A stretch of DNA of 64,000 nucleotides from Desulfovibrio inopinatus DSM 10711 (GCF_000429305.1 NZ_KE386878.1:1-64000), one strand, 5' to 3'. Shown: positions 1 to 8,385, counted from the stretch's first letter. The notes: generated from the letters alone by a model not told the origin. Program-made: numbers and translations.

Positions 1-2
1 AA

Positions 3-320
3 GCTGATTGCTCAAAAGCTCTCTCGCTCATTCAAGGAATAAACGCTTTATTTCTTATTGCGGACAAGGGATACGACACGCAAAAAATTGTTGATGAAGC
101 ATTAAGAAGAAATATGACACCTGTTATTCCTCCGAGGAGAAACCGTAAAGAACAGCGAAAGTATGATAAGTATATTTATAAGTTACGTCATCTTGTTGAA
201 AACGCATTTTTATACATCAAGCAATGGAGAGGGATAGCTACACGTTACGCAAAAATGACAACTTCATTTCTCGCGGCTGTTCAGATTCGCTGTCTCTTTT
301 GGTGGCTAACAATCTCGTGA
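3..320 (+). CDS. IS5-type transposase, C-terminal fragment cut by the window edge
   Basis: The reading frame is open from base 3 to the stop at 318-320 and continues off the left edge, so only the last ~105 residues are visible. The fragment holds the second catalytic Asp in IADKGYD and the catalytic Glu in LVENAFLYIKQWRGIATRYAK-like context, the spacing and wording of DDE transposases of the IS5 family (IS427-like group). The end of the element was not found; no clear terminal inverted repeat is visible between the stop and the hairpin at 356. Whether the full-length gene is intact cannot be judged from here. Confidence 0.75.
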   Translation, partial: ADCSKALSLIQGINALFLIADKGYDTQKIVDEALRRNMTPVIPPRRNRKEQRKYDKYIYKLRHLVENAFLYIKQWRGIATRYAKMTTSFLAAVQIRCLFWWLTIS

Positions 321-355
321 CGACACTGCCTAAGACTGTACGCAGAAAATTTGAC

Positions 356-397
356 AAAAAAGAATGCGATAGGCTCATGTCTATCGCATTCTTTTTT
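356..397. terminator. Bidirectional intrinsic terminator
   Basis: A perfect 12-bp stem, AGAATGCGATAG (361-372) with CTATCGCATTCT (381-392), closes an 8-nt loop. It is preceded by five A and followed by a run of T, so it can end transcripts from both sides: the transposase from the left and the yibQ-like gene from the right. Confidence 0.85.
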
Positions 398-472
398 GTG
401 GCACGTGCATTGTGCTGGCTGTGATTTCTTCCAAGAAAAGCAGGGCGCAGGGGATGGAAAGAAGAACCAGTG

Positions 473-1483
473 TTATTTGGCCATATCGGGTGTCAACAGG
501 TGTATTCCAACCAATATGACACGTGTGTCACGATTTTTGGCAAAGCGCTGTAGCGCGGCTAGTGTTGCCCCATGGGGATGACCAATGGCGATGGCTTGCC
601 CCTGGCGGAGGGCTAAGCGTTCCGCCGATTTGAGTTGTTTGTAAATCGCTTGCTCAGAAATAGCGTTATCCAGGAATATATTGCGCCGGTAAACAGGAAG
701 TCCCTGTTTCTTGGCGACACTAGCAGCCACGCTTTTGGGAGATGTCAGACTGTCGAGAAAAAACAGGTTCCGTTCCCTGAGGACTTTTGCCACGGCAAGC
801 ATGCCAGCACGAGACTGCGTGAAGCGTGATCCCATGTGGTTGTTGATTCCTGTGACCCCTGGAAGGCTATCGATATTGGCATTGACCGTCGCGGTTACTT
901 TCTCCGCGGGCATAGAGGTGAAGAGGGCTCCTTTGCCTGGAGTAATCTTCGGATAACTCAGCGGTTCCATCGGTTGATGAAGCAGAAGATCAATGTGGTT
1001 TGTCGTCGCGATTTGGGCAACGCGTTTTGAATTTTGTAAATACGGGAGGACGGCAAAGGTGACGGGGTAGCCGAGCTGAATCAGTGAAGATGCAAACTGA
1101 CTACTTTGACCGAGGTCATCGATTACTATGGCGAGTTTAGGCCCAGTTGGTCCCGGTTCGATAAAAGGGGTTGTCACCAGCGTCGACACCGTTCCGTGAT
1201 AGACCGAACCGGCGAATTGTTCTTCATAGGCTGAGTTGGGCAATGTATTATCGTCTGTACCGTCTTTCGGACACGGAGCAACCTTGGCCCGAAAACAGTT
1301 TGTTTGTGCGTACATTGCTCGAGCCTGTGCAGGAGGCTCTTGAAACAGCCGAAAGCCAAACCAACCTGTAAGAATGAGCAGGCTAATAAGCGTCGAAACC
1401 CAGAGACAACGGAGAAGGAAACCGCCCCGGTTCGGCGTATGACCTCGAACCGGGGCGGTTGATTTTGACTGACGTTTTTTCAC
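473..1483 (-). CDS. YibQ-type divergent polysaccharide deacetylase
   Basis: 336 residues with an apparent GTG start. A short basic N-terminus is followed by one membrane segment (about residues 24-45), then a periplasmic domain starting at LAIVIDDLGQS and continuing with VTFAVLPYL, LLLHQPMEP, INNHMGSRFT, FFLDSLT and IAIGHPH. These are the signature blocks of the divergent polysaccharide deacetylase family (DUF610, YibQ). The family shares a fold with NodB-type deacetylases but its substrate is not established. It lies 30 bases after the Ctp protease gene and downstream of an EnvC-like gene, a grouping also found in other proteobacteria, which points to peptidoglycan remodelling or division. 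No convincing ribosome site precedes the start, and codons ~9-22 form a perfect hairpin (separate entry). Confidence 0.85.
   Translation of the reverse strand: MKKRQSKSTAPVRGHTPNRGGFLLRCLWVSTLISLLILTGWFGFRLFQEPPAQARAMYAQTNCFRAKVAPCPKDGTDDNTLPNSAYEEQFAGSVYHGTVSTLVTTPFIEPGPTGPKLAIVIDDLGQSSQFASSLIQLGYPVTFAVLPYLQNSKRVAQIATTNHIDLLLHQPMEPLSYPKITPGKGALFTSMPAEKVTATVNANIDSLPGVTGINNHMGSRFTQSRAGMLAVAKVLRERNLFFLDSLTSPKSVAASVAKKQGLPVYRRNIFLDNAISEQAIYKQLKSAERLALRQGQAIAIGHPHGATLAALQRFAKNRDTRVILVGIHLLTPDMAK
1420..1460. repeat. 15-bp perfect inverted repeat inside the start of the yibQ-like gene
   Basis: AACCGCCCCGGTTCG (1420-1434) is exactly complementary to 1446-1460, with an 11-nt spacer. In the leftward mRNA it would form a very stable GC-rich hairpin 24-64 nt after the start codon. 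No U-tract follows, so it is not a classical terminator; it could stall ribosomes, protect the mRNA 5' part after processing from the ctp message, or show that the real start lies downstream. Confidence 0.8.
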
Positions 1484-1513
1484 GGAACTAAGATGCTTCC
1501 CGCATAAAGCAGG

Positions 1514-2815
1514 TTATTGGTATTTGTTTTTTTTGACTTTGCTCTTGGTGAGGACGGGAGCTTGTTTGACAAGTTCGAGCGCCAGTTTGAGCTGATTGTC
1601 ACGCTCAAGAAGTTCCTGCGCTTTTTCTTTTTCGTCTTTGTCGTGTCCCTTTTTGCCTTTGTTCGAATTTTCGAGATGTCGACTCAGGTCTTTTTCACGG
1701 AAACGCAGGGAGGAATAGGTATCGCTACCTTCAATTTCTTGGAGCGGCACTTCGAAATCCGGTTCAATGCCTTCAGCTTGAATTGATCGGCCACTCGGAG
1801 TGTAATACAGCGCTGTTGTCAGCTTGATACCGGACCCGTCGGTTAATGGAATGACAGTCTGAACTGAGCCTTTCCCAAAGGTTTTTTCTCCAAGCAGTAG
1901 GGCGCGTCCCTGGTCTTGCAATGCACCAGCTACGATTTCCGACGCTGAGGCGCTTCCAGCATTGATGAGCACGATCATTGGAGCTGTGACGTCATCAGAG
2001 CTTGATGACGCTTCGTAGCGTTTATTCTGGTCGCCTTGTTTGCCCTTGATGGTGACGATAGCCCCTTTGGAGAGAAAGGTGTCGGACACATTAACAGCTT
2101 GATCGAGCAGGCCACCCGGATTGTTGCGTAAATCAAGGATGACTCCTTTGATCTGCTTTCCGGATTTCGTGTATTCGGAGAGAATATCTTGCAACTCTTC
2201 TGTGGTGTTTTCATTGAAGCGAGTCAAGCGGATCAAGAGGTAACCATTATCGAGTTCCGTTTTCTTGGCACTGACGATGGGGATTGTATCGCGTACAATA
2301 TTGACGCGCACAGGTTTTTGGGCATTCTTATGGAGTATGGTCAACCTGACGGCTTCTCCTTTGGGACCGCGAATTTTCTTGACCGCGTCCATCAGAGTCA
2401 TGTCCTGCGTCGTGACACCATCGATTTCCAAAATGACGTCGCCAGCTCGGACACCTGCTTTGTCGGCCGGGGTGTCTTCAATCGGCGAGATAACAACAAG
2501 TCGACCGTTCTCGGCGGTGATTTCGATCCCGACTCCACCGAATGCACCCGAAGTGCTGACTTGCATTTCTTTGAATTCATCTTTGGTCAAAAAGCTTGAG
2601 TGCGGGTCAAGCTGCTGCAACATACCGACAATGGCACCATCAATGAGTTCGCCGCGTGTTACATCCTTGACATAGTTGTTTTCGACAAGGTCCATCACTT
2701 GGCTAAAGCGCTTCAACGGCGCAAAGCGATCTTCGGACACTTTGGCCGAAGAGCACATGGGCGAGAGGAGGCATAAAAAAAAGAAAAGTAAACCGATTTT
2801 TACAGTAGTGCGCAT
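1514..2815 (-). CDS. ctpA: S41-family C-terminal processing protease
   Basis: The ATG at 2815 is chosen because GGAGGA stands 6 bases before it and a signal peptide follows at once (hydrophobic residues ~7-20); the frame stays open 63 bases further upstream. The 433-residue protein has an N-terminal helical part, a PDZ domain (GVGIEI...AGVRAGDVILEIDG, about residues 85-155) and the S41 core with LDLRNNPGG, the nucleophile Ser in GSASASEIVAGAL and the general-base Lys in FGKGSVQT. Such Ctp/Prc proteases cut periplasmic proteins near their C-termini and, in several bacteria, control the level of peptidoglycan endopeptidases. The tail is highly charged (KGKKGHDKDEKEK). The gene lies between the EnvC-like gene and the YibQ-like gene on the same strand. 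Confidence 0.93.
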   Translation of the reverse strand: MRTTVKIGLLFFFLCLLSPMCSSAKVSEDRFAPLKRFSQVMDLVENNYVKDVTRGELIDGAIVGMLQQLDPHSSFLTKDEFKEMQVSTSGAFGGVGIEITAENGRLVVISPIEDTPADKAGVRAGDVILEIDGVTTQDMTLMDAVKKIRGPKGEAVRLTILHKNAQKPVRVNIVRDTIPIVSAKKTELDNGYLLIRLTRFNENTTEELQDILSEYTKSGKQIKGVILDLRNNPGGLLDQAVNVSDTFLSKGAIVTIKGKQGDQNKRYEASSSSDDVTAPMIVLINAGSASASEIVAGALQDQGRALLLGEKTFGKGSVQTVIPLTDGSGIKLTTALYYTPSGRSIQAEGIEPDFEVPLQEIEGSDTYSSLRFREKDLSRHLENSNKGKKGHDKDEKEKAQELLERDNQLKLALELVKQAPVLTKSKVKKNKYQ

Positions 2816-3012
2816 ATCTTCCTCCAATAAAATGGCTGCGCAAAAGGCCGGAAAGCCGAGCCGGCAGGCGTCTTGCATCCAAACAAAAGGGCCCGGAACG
2901 GTCTGTGCCGCCGGACCGGAACCGGAAAATGGCGTTGTATGCGACCGAACTCAGGAGGGGAGACCGAAAGGTGAACCGTTTCCATCTGTCAGGTCGATAT
3001 GGGCAGCGGATA

Positions 3013-4125
3013 TCATTTCGCAGCCAGCCACGCTTTGGGGTTAATGGCATTTTGTCGAAAACGCAATTCAAAGTAAAGGCCCTCACCCTTGGCTTCAGGG
3101 TAATAGCCTGCAATTCCGACCGTGTCACCTGTTGCGACCGTATCACCGACCTGTTTGCTGCTTTCGGACAAAAACGCATAAATACTATAATAATCGCCAC
3201 CATGGTTGATGATAACCACACGTCCAAGCCCTCGCAAGACATCGTTATGCGCCACTTTGCCCGGGCCAACAGCACGAATGCGTGTGCCGGTAGGGAGTTT
3301 CATGCCTATACCGCGGCGGGGAGGGTTGGCTTTGGGGGCATACGATGAGACAATGAGTCCCGATGCAGGCCATCCCAGACCGCCTTTTGCCTTTGGGAAC
3401 GCTTTGCTGCTCTCTGGTTTGGGTCGCAGTTTGTAGTTGAGGCTTTCAATCGCTGCAATGACGTGTTGCAGGCTCTCTTCTTCACTTTTTTTCTGCTTAC
3501 GTACCGCATCGAGCTTTTTTTGAAAGCTGAGACGATTCTGCAGCAGTGTATCCTTGACGGCGTTCACGCGAGAAAATTGGGCTTCGATATCGGCTTTGAG
3601 GGCTTCCTGCGCCGCAAGATTTTCCGCTGCTTGACTGGCCTTTATCTTATAGTCAGCCAAGGCCTCTCCGGCGTCGTTGTAAATGGACTTTAGCCAAGTA
3701 AACCGTCTGTCGGCTTCGTCCCATGACGAGACATCGAGCGATCGACTCGACAAGGATTGGAGATGCAGCGGCCACAGTGTCGCCATAATACGCTGTACCC
3801 GATTTTGCGCTTTATCACGATAGCTCGTCAGTGTGCCATATTCTTTCGCAAGTTCAGCTTCTTTTGCGGAAATGGACGCGAGACGTTTCTCTCGGTTGTC
3901 GACGTCATCGGCTAATTGCTTCATGCGATCTTCCAAATCGGCGAGCTCTTTATGAAGTTCACGCTCCTTCTGCGTTAATGCTTTGATGGAAGCTTTTGTC
4001 TTATCTGCCTGACGTTTTTTTTGGACAAGCTTTTTTTCTGCCGATGACGTTTGACAGTATACAGGCCAAGCCGTCACTGACATGAATAAAATTAAAGCCA
4101 GACTCAGCAGAGCAATGTGGCGCAT
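3013..4125 (-). CDS. EnvC-like murein hydrolase activator (degenerate M23/LytM domain)
   Basis: A signal peptide (MRHIALLSLALILFMSV..) opens the 370-residue protein from the ATG at 4125; ATGs further upstream give no export signal. Residues ~30-250 are a long coiled coil rich in Lys, Glu and Gln, followed by a C-terminal M23/LytM domain (~275-370). The zinc ligands of active M23 peptidases are missing: the HxxxD position reads RRGIGMKL, and the HxH position reads LYFEL. This matches E. coli EnvC, which does not cut peptidoglycan but activates the division amidases. So activator function, not hydrolysis, is inferred. Downstream lie ctpA and the yibQ-like gene; upstream is the ferredoxin gene 28 bases away. 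Confidence 0.88.
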   Translation of the reverse strand: MRHIALLSLALILFMSVTAWPVYCQTSSAEKKLVQKKRQADKTKASIKALTQKERELHKELADLEDRMKQLADDVDNREKRLASISAKEAELAKEYGTLTSYRDKAQNRVQRIMATLWPLHLQSLSSRSLDVSSWDEADRRFTWLKSIYNDAGEALADYKIKASQAAENLAAQEALKADIEAQFSRVNAVKDTLLQNRLSFQKKLDAVRKQKKSEEESLQHVIAAIESLNYKLRPKPESSKAFPKAKGGLGWPASGLIVSSYAPKANPPRRGIGMKLPTGTRIRAVGPGKVAHNDVLRGLGRVVIINHGGDYYSIYAFLSESSKQVGDTVATGDTVGIAGYYPEAKGEGLYFELRFRQNAINPKAWLAAK

Positions 4126-4153
4126 AGAGCAGAGAGGTCCGGAATTGCAAGAT

Positions 4154-4375
4154 TCAGTTTTCGTCATCAAGTTCAATGCAGTCGTTCGGACAATGTGTCG
4201 CTGCTTCCCAAACGCGGTCTCGTGGTCCACTTTGCGCAAGACATACACATTCACCATGTTCATCGAGCGTAAATAAATCCGGCGCAATTTCACAGCATGC
4301 TCCACAGCTATGGCAGCAGACCGAATTAAAACTGAATTCACATTCCTGTTCAGCAGGCGCTTTGTCCTCGGGCAT
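4154..4375 (-). CDS. Small single-cluster [4Fe-4S] ferredoxin
   Basis: 73 residues from the ATG at 4375, preceded by GAGG at proper distance. The cysteines fit one [4Fe-4S] cluster: CHSCGAC near residue 20 (C-x2-C-x2-C) and the distal Cys in THCPNDCIEL. APDLF after the first motif is typical of short, acidic monocluster ferredoxins that carry electrons in the cytoplasm. It begins 10 bases after the stop of the sensor kinase and precedes the EnvC-like gene, so it is probably co-transcribed with both. The electron-transfer partner is not evident in the neighbourhood. Confidence 0.88.
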   Translation of the reverse strand: MPEDKAPAEQECEFSFNSVCCHSCGACCEIAPDLFTLDEHGECVCLAQSGPRDRVWEAATHCPNDCIELDDEN

Positions 4376-4385
4376 CGTCAATTCC

Positions 4386-5534
4386 TCATGCTGTATGGTT
4401 TTCAGAAAGTTTGTTTGGGATACGAGCAAAAAATGTTGTGCCTGTTTCTGGTTCGGAAGTGAACCAGGCAGTTCCCCCAAGATAGCTTTCCGTAAAGAGC
4501 TTAATGGCATACGTGCCAAGTCCTCTTCCCGAACCTTTTGTTGTAAACGAGCGCTTAAAAACCTGCAGTTGAACATCCTCGGACATTACATTGGGGTTGT
4601 TAACGAAAAAAATAGCATGCTGGGGCTCCGTACGACATCCGACAACTATACTGTCACCAAGGGATGAAGCTTCAAGAGCGTTTTTAACCATGTTGCCCAT
4701 GATGCGCCGGAGAAGAGGTTCGTCGGATTCGATAATGCATGCAGTACATGCATTGTCGCAGATAATATGCTTGCCTTCGGCGACGGGATGACGCTCATAT
4801 GTCTTCTTTGCATAGTCGAGTAACGTCGACGGTGAAATTGACGAGAATTGGAGACTCAGATCGCTGTCTTCTGCAGCGATGAGTTCTTTCTGGGCATTGA
4901 TTTCTTCAACGAGATCGTTCAAGGCTTCATGGATGACTAACAGATCGGGATGAATCTGGGGGGGAGCGACATCAACGAGGTATTCTGTCAAGCCGCAAAC
5001 ACCTCCCGCAGTATTGAGAACATCATGAAAAAATGTTCGTTCAAGAACACGGCGGCGTTTTTCGGAACTAATATCGGTTAAGGCAACAACGAGAATTGAT
5101 GTCTCCCCAATGCATATTGGAGTTGTCGAAACAAGGAAATCCAGTGCTTCGTAGATATTTCCATTTTTACGAAGAATACGGCATTCTTCTTTAGAACAGG
5201 CTCCCGTGAGAGCCTTTTTTATGGTATGGAATGCACCGCATTTGTCGCAAAAGCGAGTCGCCCCACATCCGTCAGGATGAAGCGTGGAGTGAATGCAGCC
5301 CAACATTTCTCCAATCCGCCTTTCGGCGATATCCTCGCAAGTGGTTTGAAACATGGACATGGCATTTTTATTTGCAAACAAAATTCGGCGGTCCGTGTCT
5401 AAAATAATAACCAAATCATTGACGGCGTTGATAAGTTGCAGGCAGAATTCACCCTTCAATTTTTGGATGAACTCAGGCATCTGATCGTTTTGCATAATGG
5501 ACATGTCGTGTTGTCCATGAGACGGTGGTGTCAT
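4386..5534 (-). CDS. PAS-domain sensor histidine kinase
   Basis: About 382 residues if the ATG at 5534 is used; the frame is open to a TTG at 5588 and has further ATGs at 5504 and 5495, none with a strong ribosome site, so the start is uncertain. A PAS domain (INAVNDLVIILDTDRRILFAN...) contains a Cys-rich insert (CDKCGAFHTIKKAL). It is followed by a dimerisation/phosphoacceptor helix with FFHDVLNTAGG, where the His is the likely phosphorylation site, and an ATPase domain with the N-box NMVKNALEAS and G-box GSGRGLGTYAIK. No membrane segment is seen, so it probably senses a cytoplasmic or redox cue. No response regulator is adjacent. Confidence 0.88.
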   Translation of the reverse strand: MTPPSHGQHDMSIMQNDQMPEFIQKLKGEFCLQLINAVNDLVIILDTDRRILFANKNAMSMFQTTCEDIAERRIGEMLGCIHSTLHPDGCGATRFCDKCGAFHTIKKALTGACSKEECRILRKNGNIYEALDFLVSTTPICIGETSILVVALTDISSEKRRRVLERTFFHDVLNTAGGVCGLTEYLVDVAPPQIHPDLLVIHEALNDLVEEINAQKELIAAEDSDLSLQFSSISPSTLLDYAKKTYERHPVAEGKHIICDNACTACIIESDEPLLRRIMGNMVKNALEASSLGDSIVVGCRTEPQHAIFFVNNPNVMSEDVQLQVFKRSFTTKGSGRGLGTYAIKLFTESYLGGTAWFTSEPETGTTFFARIPNKLSENHTA

Positions 5535-5652
5535 AAGAAAGTCCGATGTGACTGTAAGCAGTGGTTGAGTAGGAGTACCTTCATGCAAAACGAAGGCATG
5601 GCACAGTCCGTCGATGCATTGCCCATAGGGTTATCCGGCCTGGAGCTCAAAA

Positions 5653-5970
5653 ATGATGTGTCCTAAGTGTGGCGAAGTGAATAATGACGATGTTTATATG
5701 TGCGTGCGTTGCGGACACAAATTGCAATCCATGCAAGGAGAGCGTTCAAAGCCCCGCCAACAAAATGATTCCAATGGTGGAGGCAAGAAAAAAGGGCTTG
5801 TCCCCGAATTGACGATGCAAGGCGCCAAGTTGGGTATCTATATTGAAGCCTGGGTATATGCGATTGCATTGCTTGCAGCTGGAGTCTTCCTTATTGTAAA
5901 GGGCTTAGCATGGCCGCTATATATTCTTGTTCCACTTATTGGATTAACGATTGCATTACGGCGAATCTGA
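5653..5970 (+). CDS. Small zinc-ribbon membrane protein
   Basis: 105 residues beginning MMCPKCGEVN; a second CxxC (MCVRCGH) completes a zinc ribbon in residues 3-23. After a basic, Gly/Asn-rich linker come two hydrophobic segments (about 62-78 and 82-98), so the ribbon would face the cytoplasm from a membrane hairpin. GGAGC at 5642 can serve either ATG 5653 or 5656. Function unknown; proteins of this build are common as uncharacterised zinc-ribbon membrane proteins. It diverges from the kinase operon. Confidence 0.7.
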   Translation: MMCPKCGEVNNDDVYMCVRCGHKLQSMQGERSKPRQQNDSNGGGKKKGLVPELTMQGAKLGIYIEAWVYAIALLAAGVFLIVKGLAWPLYILVPLIGLTIALRRI

Positions 5971-5983
5971 CTTTGTCTGTTGG

Positions 5984-6406
5984 CTAAGAGCCGGGTAACA
6001 TGTCAAGATCGGGAGGCGGGGGCGGAGCCGGCACTGCGCCACAGCATTTTGCCTCACTGATGACAGAGCACTGAGGCTTGTCCACTGTCGCGATAACACA
6101 TCCCGACGGATAGTCGATCACGAGGCGAGCCGCCGATCGCTTTCCTTGCCAAGCTCGGCTGGAAATAACCACATTGTTTCCGTAACGCTGACAATAAAAT
6201 TCGGTGTACTCTGCGCCATAATACGCGTTGTAAATATAGATTCCGTCACGAATCCCCATGTAGTTGAATTCTGACTTCGGCTTGCAGGTGATCATCGCGA
6301 GGGCTTCACGCAATGCACAACTTATAAGCAGTTCTTCGTTGAAGGCAAAAGCCGGTTTCGATACAAATACAAGGGCAAGCGTTCCAGCGAGGAGGACATA
6401 TTTCAT
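5984..6406 (-). CDS. Exported Cys-containing protein of unknown function
   Basis: I do not recognise a family. From the ATG at 6406 a good signal peptide is read (MKYVLLAGTLALVFVSKPAFA), leaving a mature part of about 118 residues with seven cysteines and a Pro-rich tail (APPPPPDLD). The upstream in-frame extension to 6556 lacks a signal and is unlikely to be translated. The cysteines and export signal suggest a disulfide-bonded periplasmic or surface protein. It converges with the zinc-ribbon gene. Confidence 0.6.
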   Translation of the reverse strand: MKYVLLAGTLALVFVSKPAFAFNEELLISCALREALAMITCKPKSEFNYMGIRDGIYIYNAYYGAEYTEFYCQRYGNNVVISSRAWQGKRSAARLVIDYPSGCVIATVDKPQCSVISEAKCCGAVPAPPPPPDLDMLPGS

Positions 6407-6645
6407 GGCGCCGGGCAACCGGGACGAGATATATCGCAAGATGGCAAGGAACGGACGATACGTAGCAGGAAAGTGGCAAAGGGTCATGAGTGTATCCCGT
6501 GGTCCCAAAAGTTGAAGTGACTTCCTAAAAATAGGTGGTTGCTCGGTCCCGGTCAAGAGCCGAAAAGAGAATGAATATTTTTTGAGAACACAGCCGGTGG
6601 ATCAGGGAGCGTCTGGCGAACCGAGCTGCAAAAAGGAGACTGTAC

Positions 6646-7440
6646 GTGGAAATGAGTAAGCTCATTGTTTTTGACCTCGATGGAACGTTGGCGAAAAGCA
6701 AGGCTCCGCTTGAGCGAGATATGGCTGATGCAATCGTGCGACTCTTGCAAAAGAAAAGCGTTGCTGTTGTGTCGGGATGCCGATTTTCACAGTTTGCAAC
6801 CCAATTTCTCGCTAACCTTCCACAACATGCTGACATTTCGCGATTATTCTTGTTTCCTACATGCGGTGCGGCGTTTTATCGTTTTGAGAACAATGCGTGG
6901 AAGAATGTGTATTCGGAAGATCTGTCCGAATCAGAAAAAAAGCGCATCATTACAGCTCTTGAAGACGCATTGGACCGATTTGGACATAATCCATCCCAAT
7001 TGTGGGGAGAGATGATTGAGGATCGAGGAAGCCAAATTACGTTTTCCGCTTTAGGACAGGCAGCCCCCCTGGAGGAAAAAGCCGTCTGGGATCCGGATCA
7101 ACAGAAGCGCGCAGTCATTCGGGAAATGCTTTTGGAATCGATAGATGATTTTGATATAAACTATGGTGGGACTACATCCATTGATATTACACGCAAAGGA
7201 ATCGATAAGGCGTATGGATTGAACAAGATGGTTGAAGTTCTCGGTTTTTCGATTCCGGAAATGATATTTGTAGGTGATCGACTTGAGCCGGGCGGAAATG
7301 ATTATGCAGCAAGGCGTACTGGCGTACGCTGTATCGCGGTCACAGGGCCGGAGCATACTTTAGATGTTATTAATGCGATTCTTCAGGGAAAAGAGGGTAA
7401 TCTCGTCCTTGCGAATGACGGGGCAAAGTCACTGGCCTGA
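6646..7440 (+). CDS. HAD-IIB family phosphatase, phosphomannomutase-like
   Basis: 264 residues starting at GTG 6646 (AAGGAG seven bases upstream; an ATG two codons later is too far from it). HAD motif I reads VFDLDGTL, motif II VVSGCR, motif III Lys is in TRKGIDKAYGL, and motif IV reads FVGDRLEPGGNDY. The cap between motifs II and III (RGSQITFSALG) is of the type II-B found in sugar-phosphate phosphatases and eukaryotic-type phosphomannomutases. It is a cytoplasmic enzyme acting on a phosphorylated sugar, exact substrate unknown. Its position before the glycan genes is compatible with sugar metabolism. Confidence 0.8.
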   Translation: MEMSKLIVFDLDGTLAKSKAPLERDMADAIVRLLQKKSVAVVSGCRFSQFATQFLANLPQHADISRLFLFPTCGAAFYRFENNAWKNVYSEDLSESEKKRIITALEDALDRFGHNPSQLWGEMIEDRGSQITFSALGQAAPLEEKAVWDPDQQKRAVIREMLLESIDDFDINYGGTTSIDITRKGIDKAYGLNKMVEVLGFSIPEMIFVGDRLEPGGNDYAARRTGVRCIAVTGPEHTLDVINAILQGKEGNLVLANDGAKSLA

Positions 7441-7784
7441 AATTGCATGGAACGGTTGTTAATCACCTTAACCTTGTGAATGCGTTTGGTATTTTAAAGA
7501 TGGTGGAAACAATGCGGAAGGGGCAATGTCCCCTCCTGCTAAATATCGCAAGAGTGTGATGCCAAGATTTTTATATAGGTAATGCGAGTGAAATTCTTCA
7601 CATTATCGGATGAATATCGTGGCGTATAGAATACTACGACACTCTGGAGAATACCAGGGCATTTCGGTGTGGTATTCGCTTAAAAAAGAAGCACCACGGG
7701 GAGCTTTTCCCCGACAAACACGGCACCCTGTTGGACGAATCCAAATTGTCTTTAGACGGTTCCCATGAAGGATGCTATGATTGT
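7441..7784. other. Gene-free stretch of 344 bases
   Basis: No coding sequence supported. Two small GC hairpins are visible, around 7517-7533 (GGGG..CCCC) and at 7697-7713 (CGGGGA/TCCCCG); neither is followed by a T-run. It marks the change to AT-richer DNA. Confidence 0.5.
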
Positions 7785-7964
7785 TTATGAATTCCGCAGA
7801 AAATCTTCAATATCATTCTCATCCCAAAAAATACTATTTTTGGGTTTTGGACGTTTTTCCGCATTCGGATCCATGTCCAGAAAACTCACAAATGCGAAGT
7901 AAATTGTGGACAGCACAATGGGGATTATTAAGCAAAAAATAAATAATAATAATGAAAATTTCAT
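7785..7964 (-). CDS. Possible small membrane protein of 59 residues
   Basis: From the ATG at 7964 the product starts with a hydrophobic stretch (MKFSLLLFIFCLIIPIVLS) that runs on to residue ~30, then a charged tail ending FWDENDIEDFLRNS. The pattern (membrane helix plus acidic tail) looks protein-like, but there is no clear ribosome site and no family is recognised. Confidence 0.35.
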   Translation of the reverse strand: MKFSLLLFIFCLIIPIVLSTIYFAFVSFLDMDPNAEKRPKPKNSIFWDENDIEDFLRNS

Positions 7965-8162
7965 GATTAAATTATGAGTAAAATAGGGGGCAGTGTCAAT
8001 GCAAAACAGGACCACGGGAAAAATAAATTATAGCTCATAAAGTATACTTTTCGGTGAGCAAGCAACAAACCTGTAAATGCTGACAGAATTAGTTCGAGAA
8101 AGGGTAAAGAAAATTTGAGCGCAAACTATATATTTTCTACGAGAATTGCCCTTCCATGCCTC

Positions 8163-8385
8163 CTGGTCGTTTTTCAGGATCGTGCTCACAGCTCTGGAGT
8201 AGGGTCGTATTCCCTTTGTTCAAGGGAGACGTACTTTGTCGGTTTTCATTTTGGATTGATCACTCGACAAGGTACGCCTCCCCGGCTACTTCTTCAAATA
8301 CCGCTGTTGGGAAGAAGTCATCACTTGGGTATAGCCTTTGGGGCTTCTACGTTGATACCAGATAGCCTCCTGAGGACCAGTTTTT
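8163..8385 (+). ncRNA. Candidate stand-alone structured RNA, class unknown
   Basis: No frame here gives a believable protein, yet the stretch folds well. Closing stem: CTGGTC (8163-8168) with GACCAG (8375-8380), continued by CAGGA (8175-8179) with TCCTG (8368-8372). Second stem: 8224-8241 with 8265-8282, 18 positions with one G-U and one mismatch, loop of 23. Third stem: ACTTCTTC (8288-8295) with GAAGAAGT (8311-8318), extended by GGCT/AGCC (8284-8287, 8333-8336) and CCCC/GGGG (8280-8283, 8340-8343). TTTTT follows the closing stem directly at 8381, which fixes the + strand and looks like a terminator. I compared it by eye with 6S, SRP, tmRNA and RNase P RNAs and found no conserved core that matches. 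Confidence 0.55.

Noticed and set aside
8163-8385. Assignment of the folded RNA as 6S, tmRNA, SRP or RNase P RNA
   Set aside because: None of their conserved cores (SRP GGAAGC loop, tmRNA tRNA-like ends, RNase P GAGGAAAGTC) is found; 6S is possible by size and shape but the evidence is too thin.
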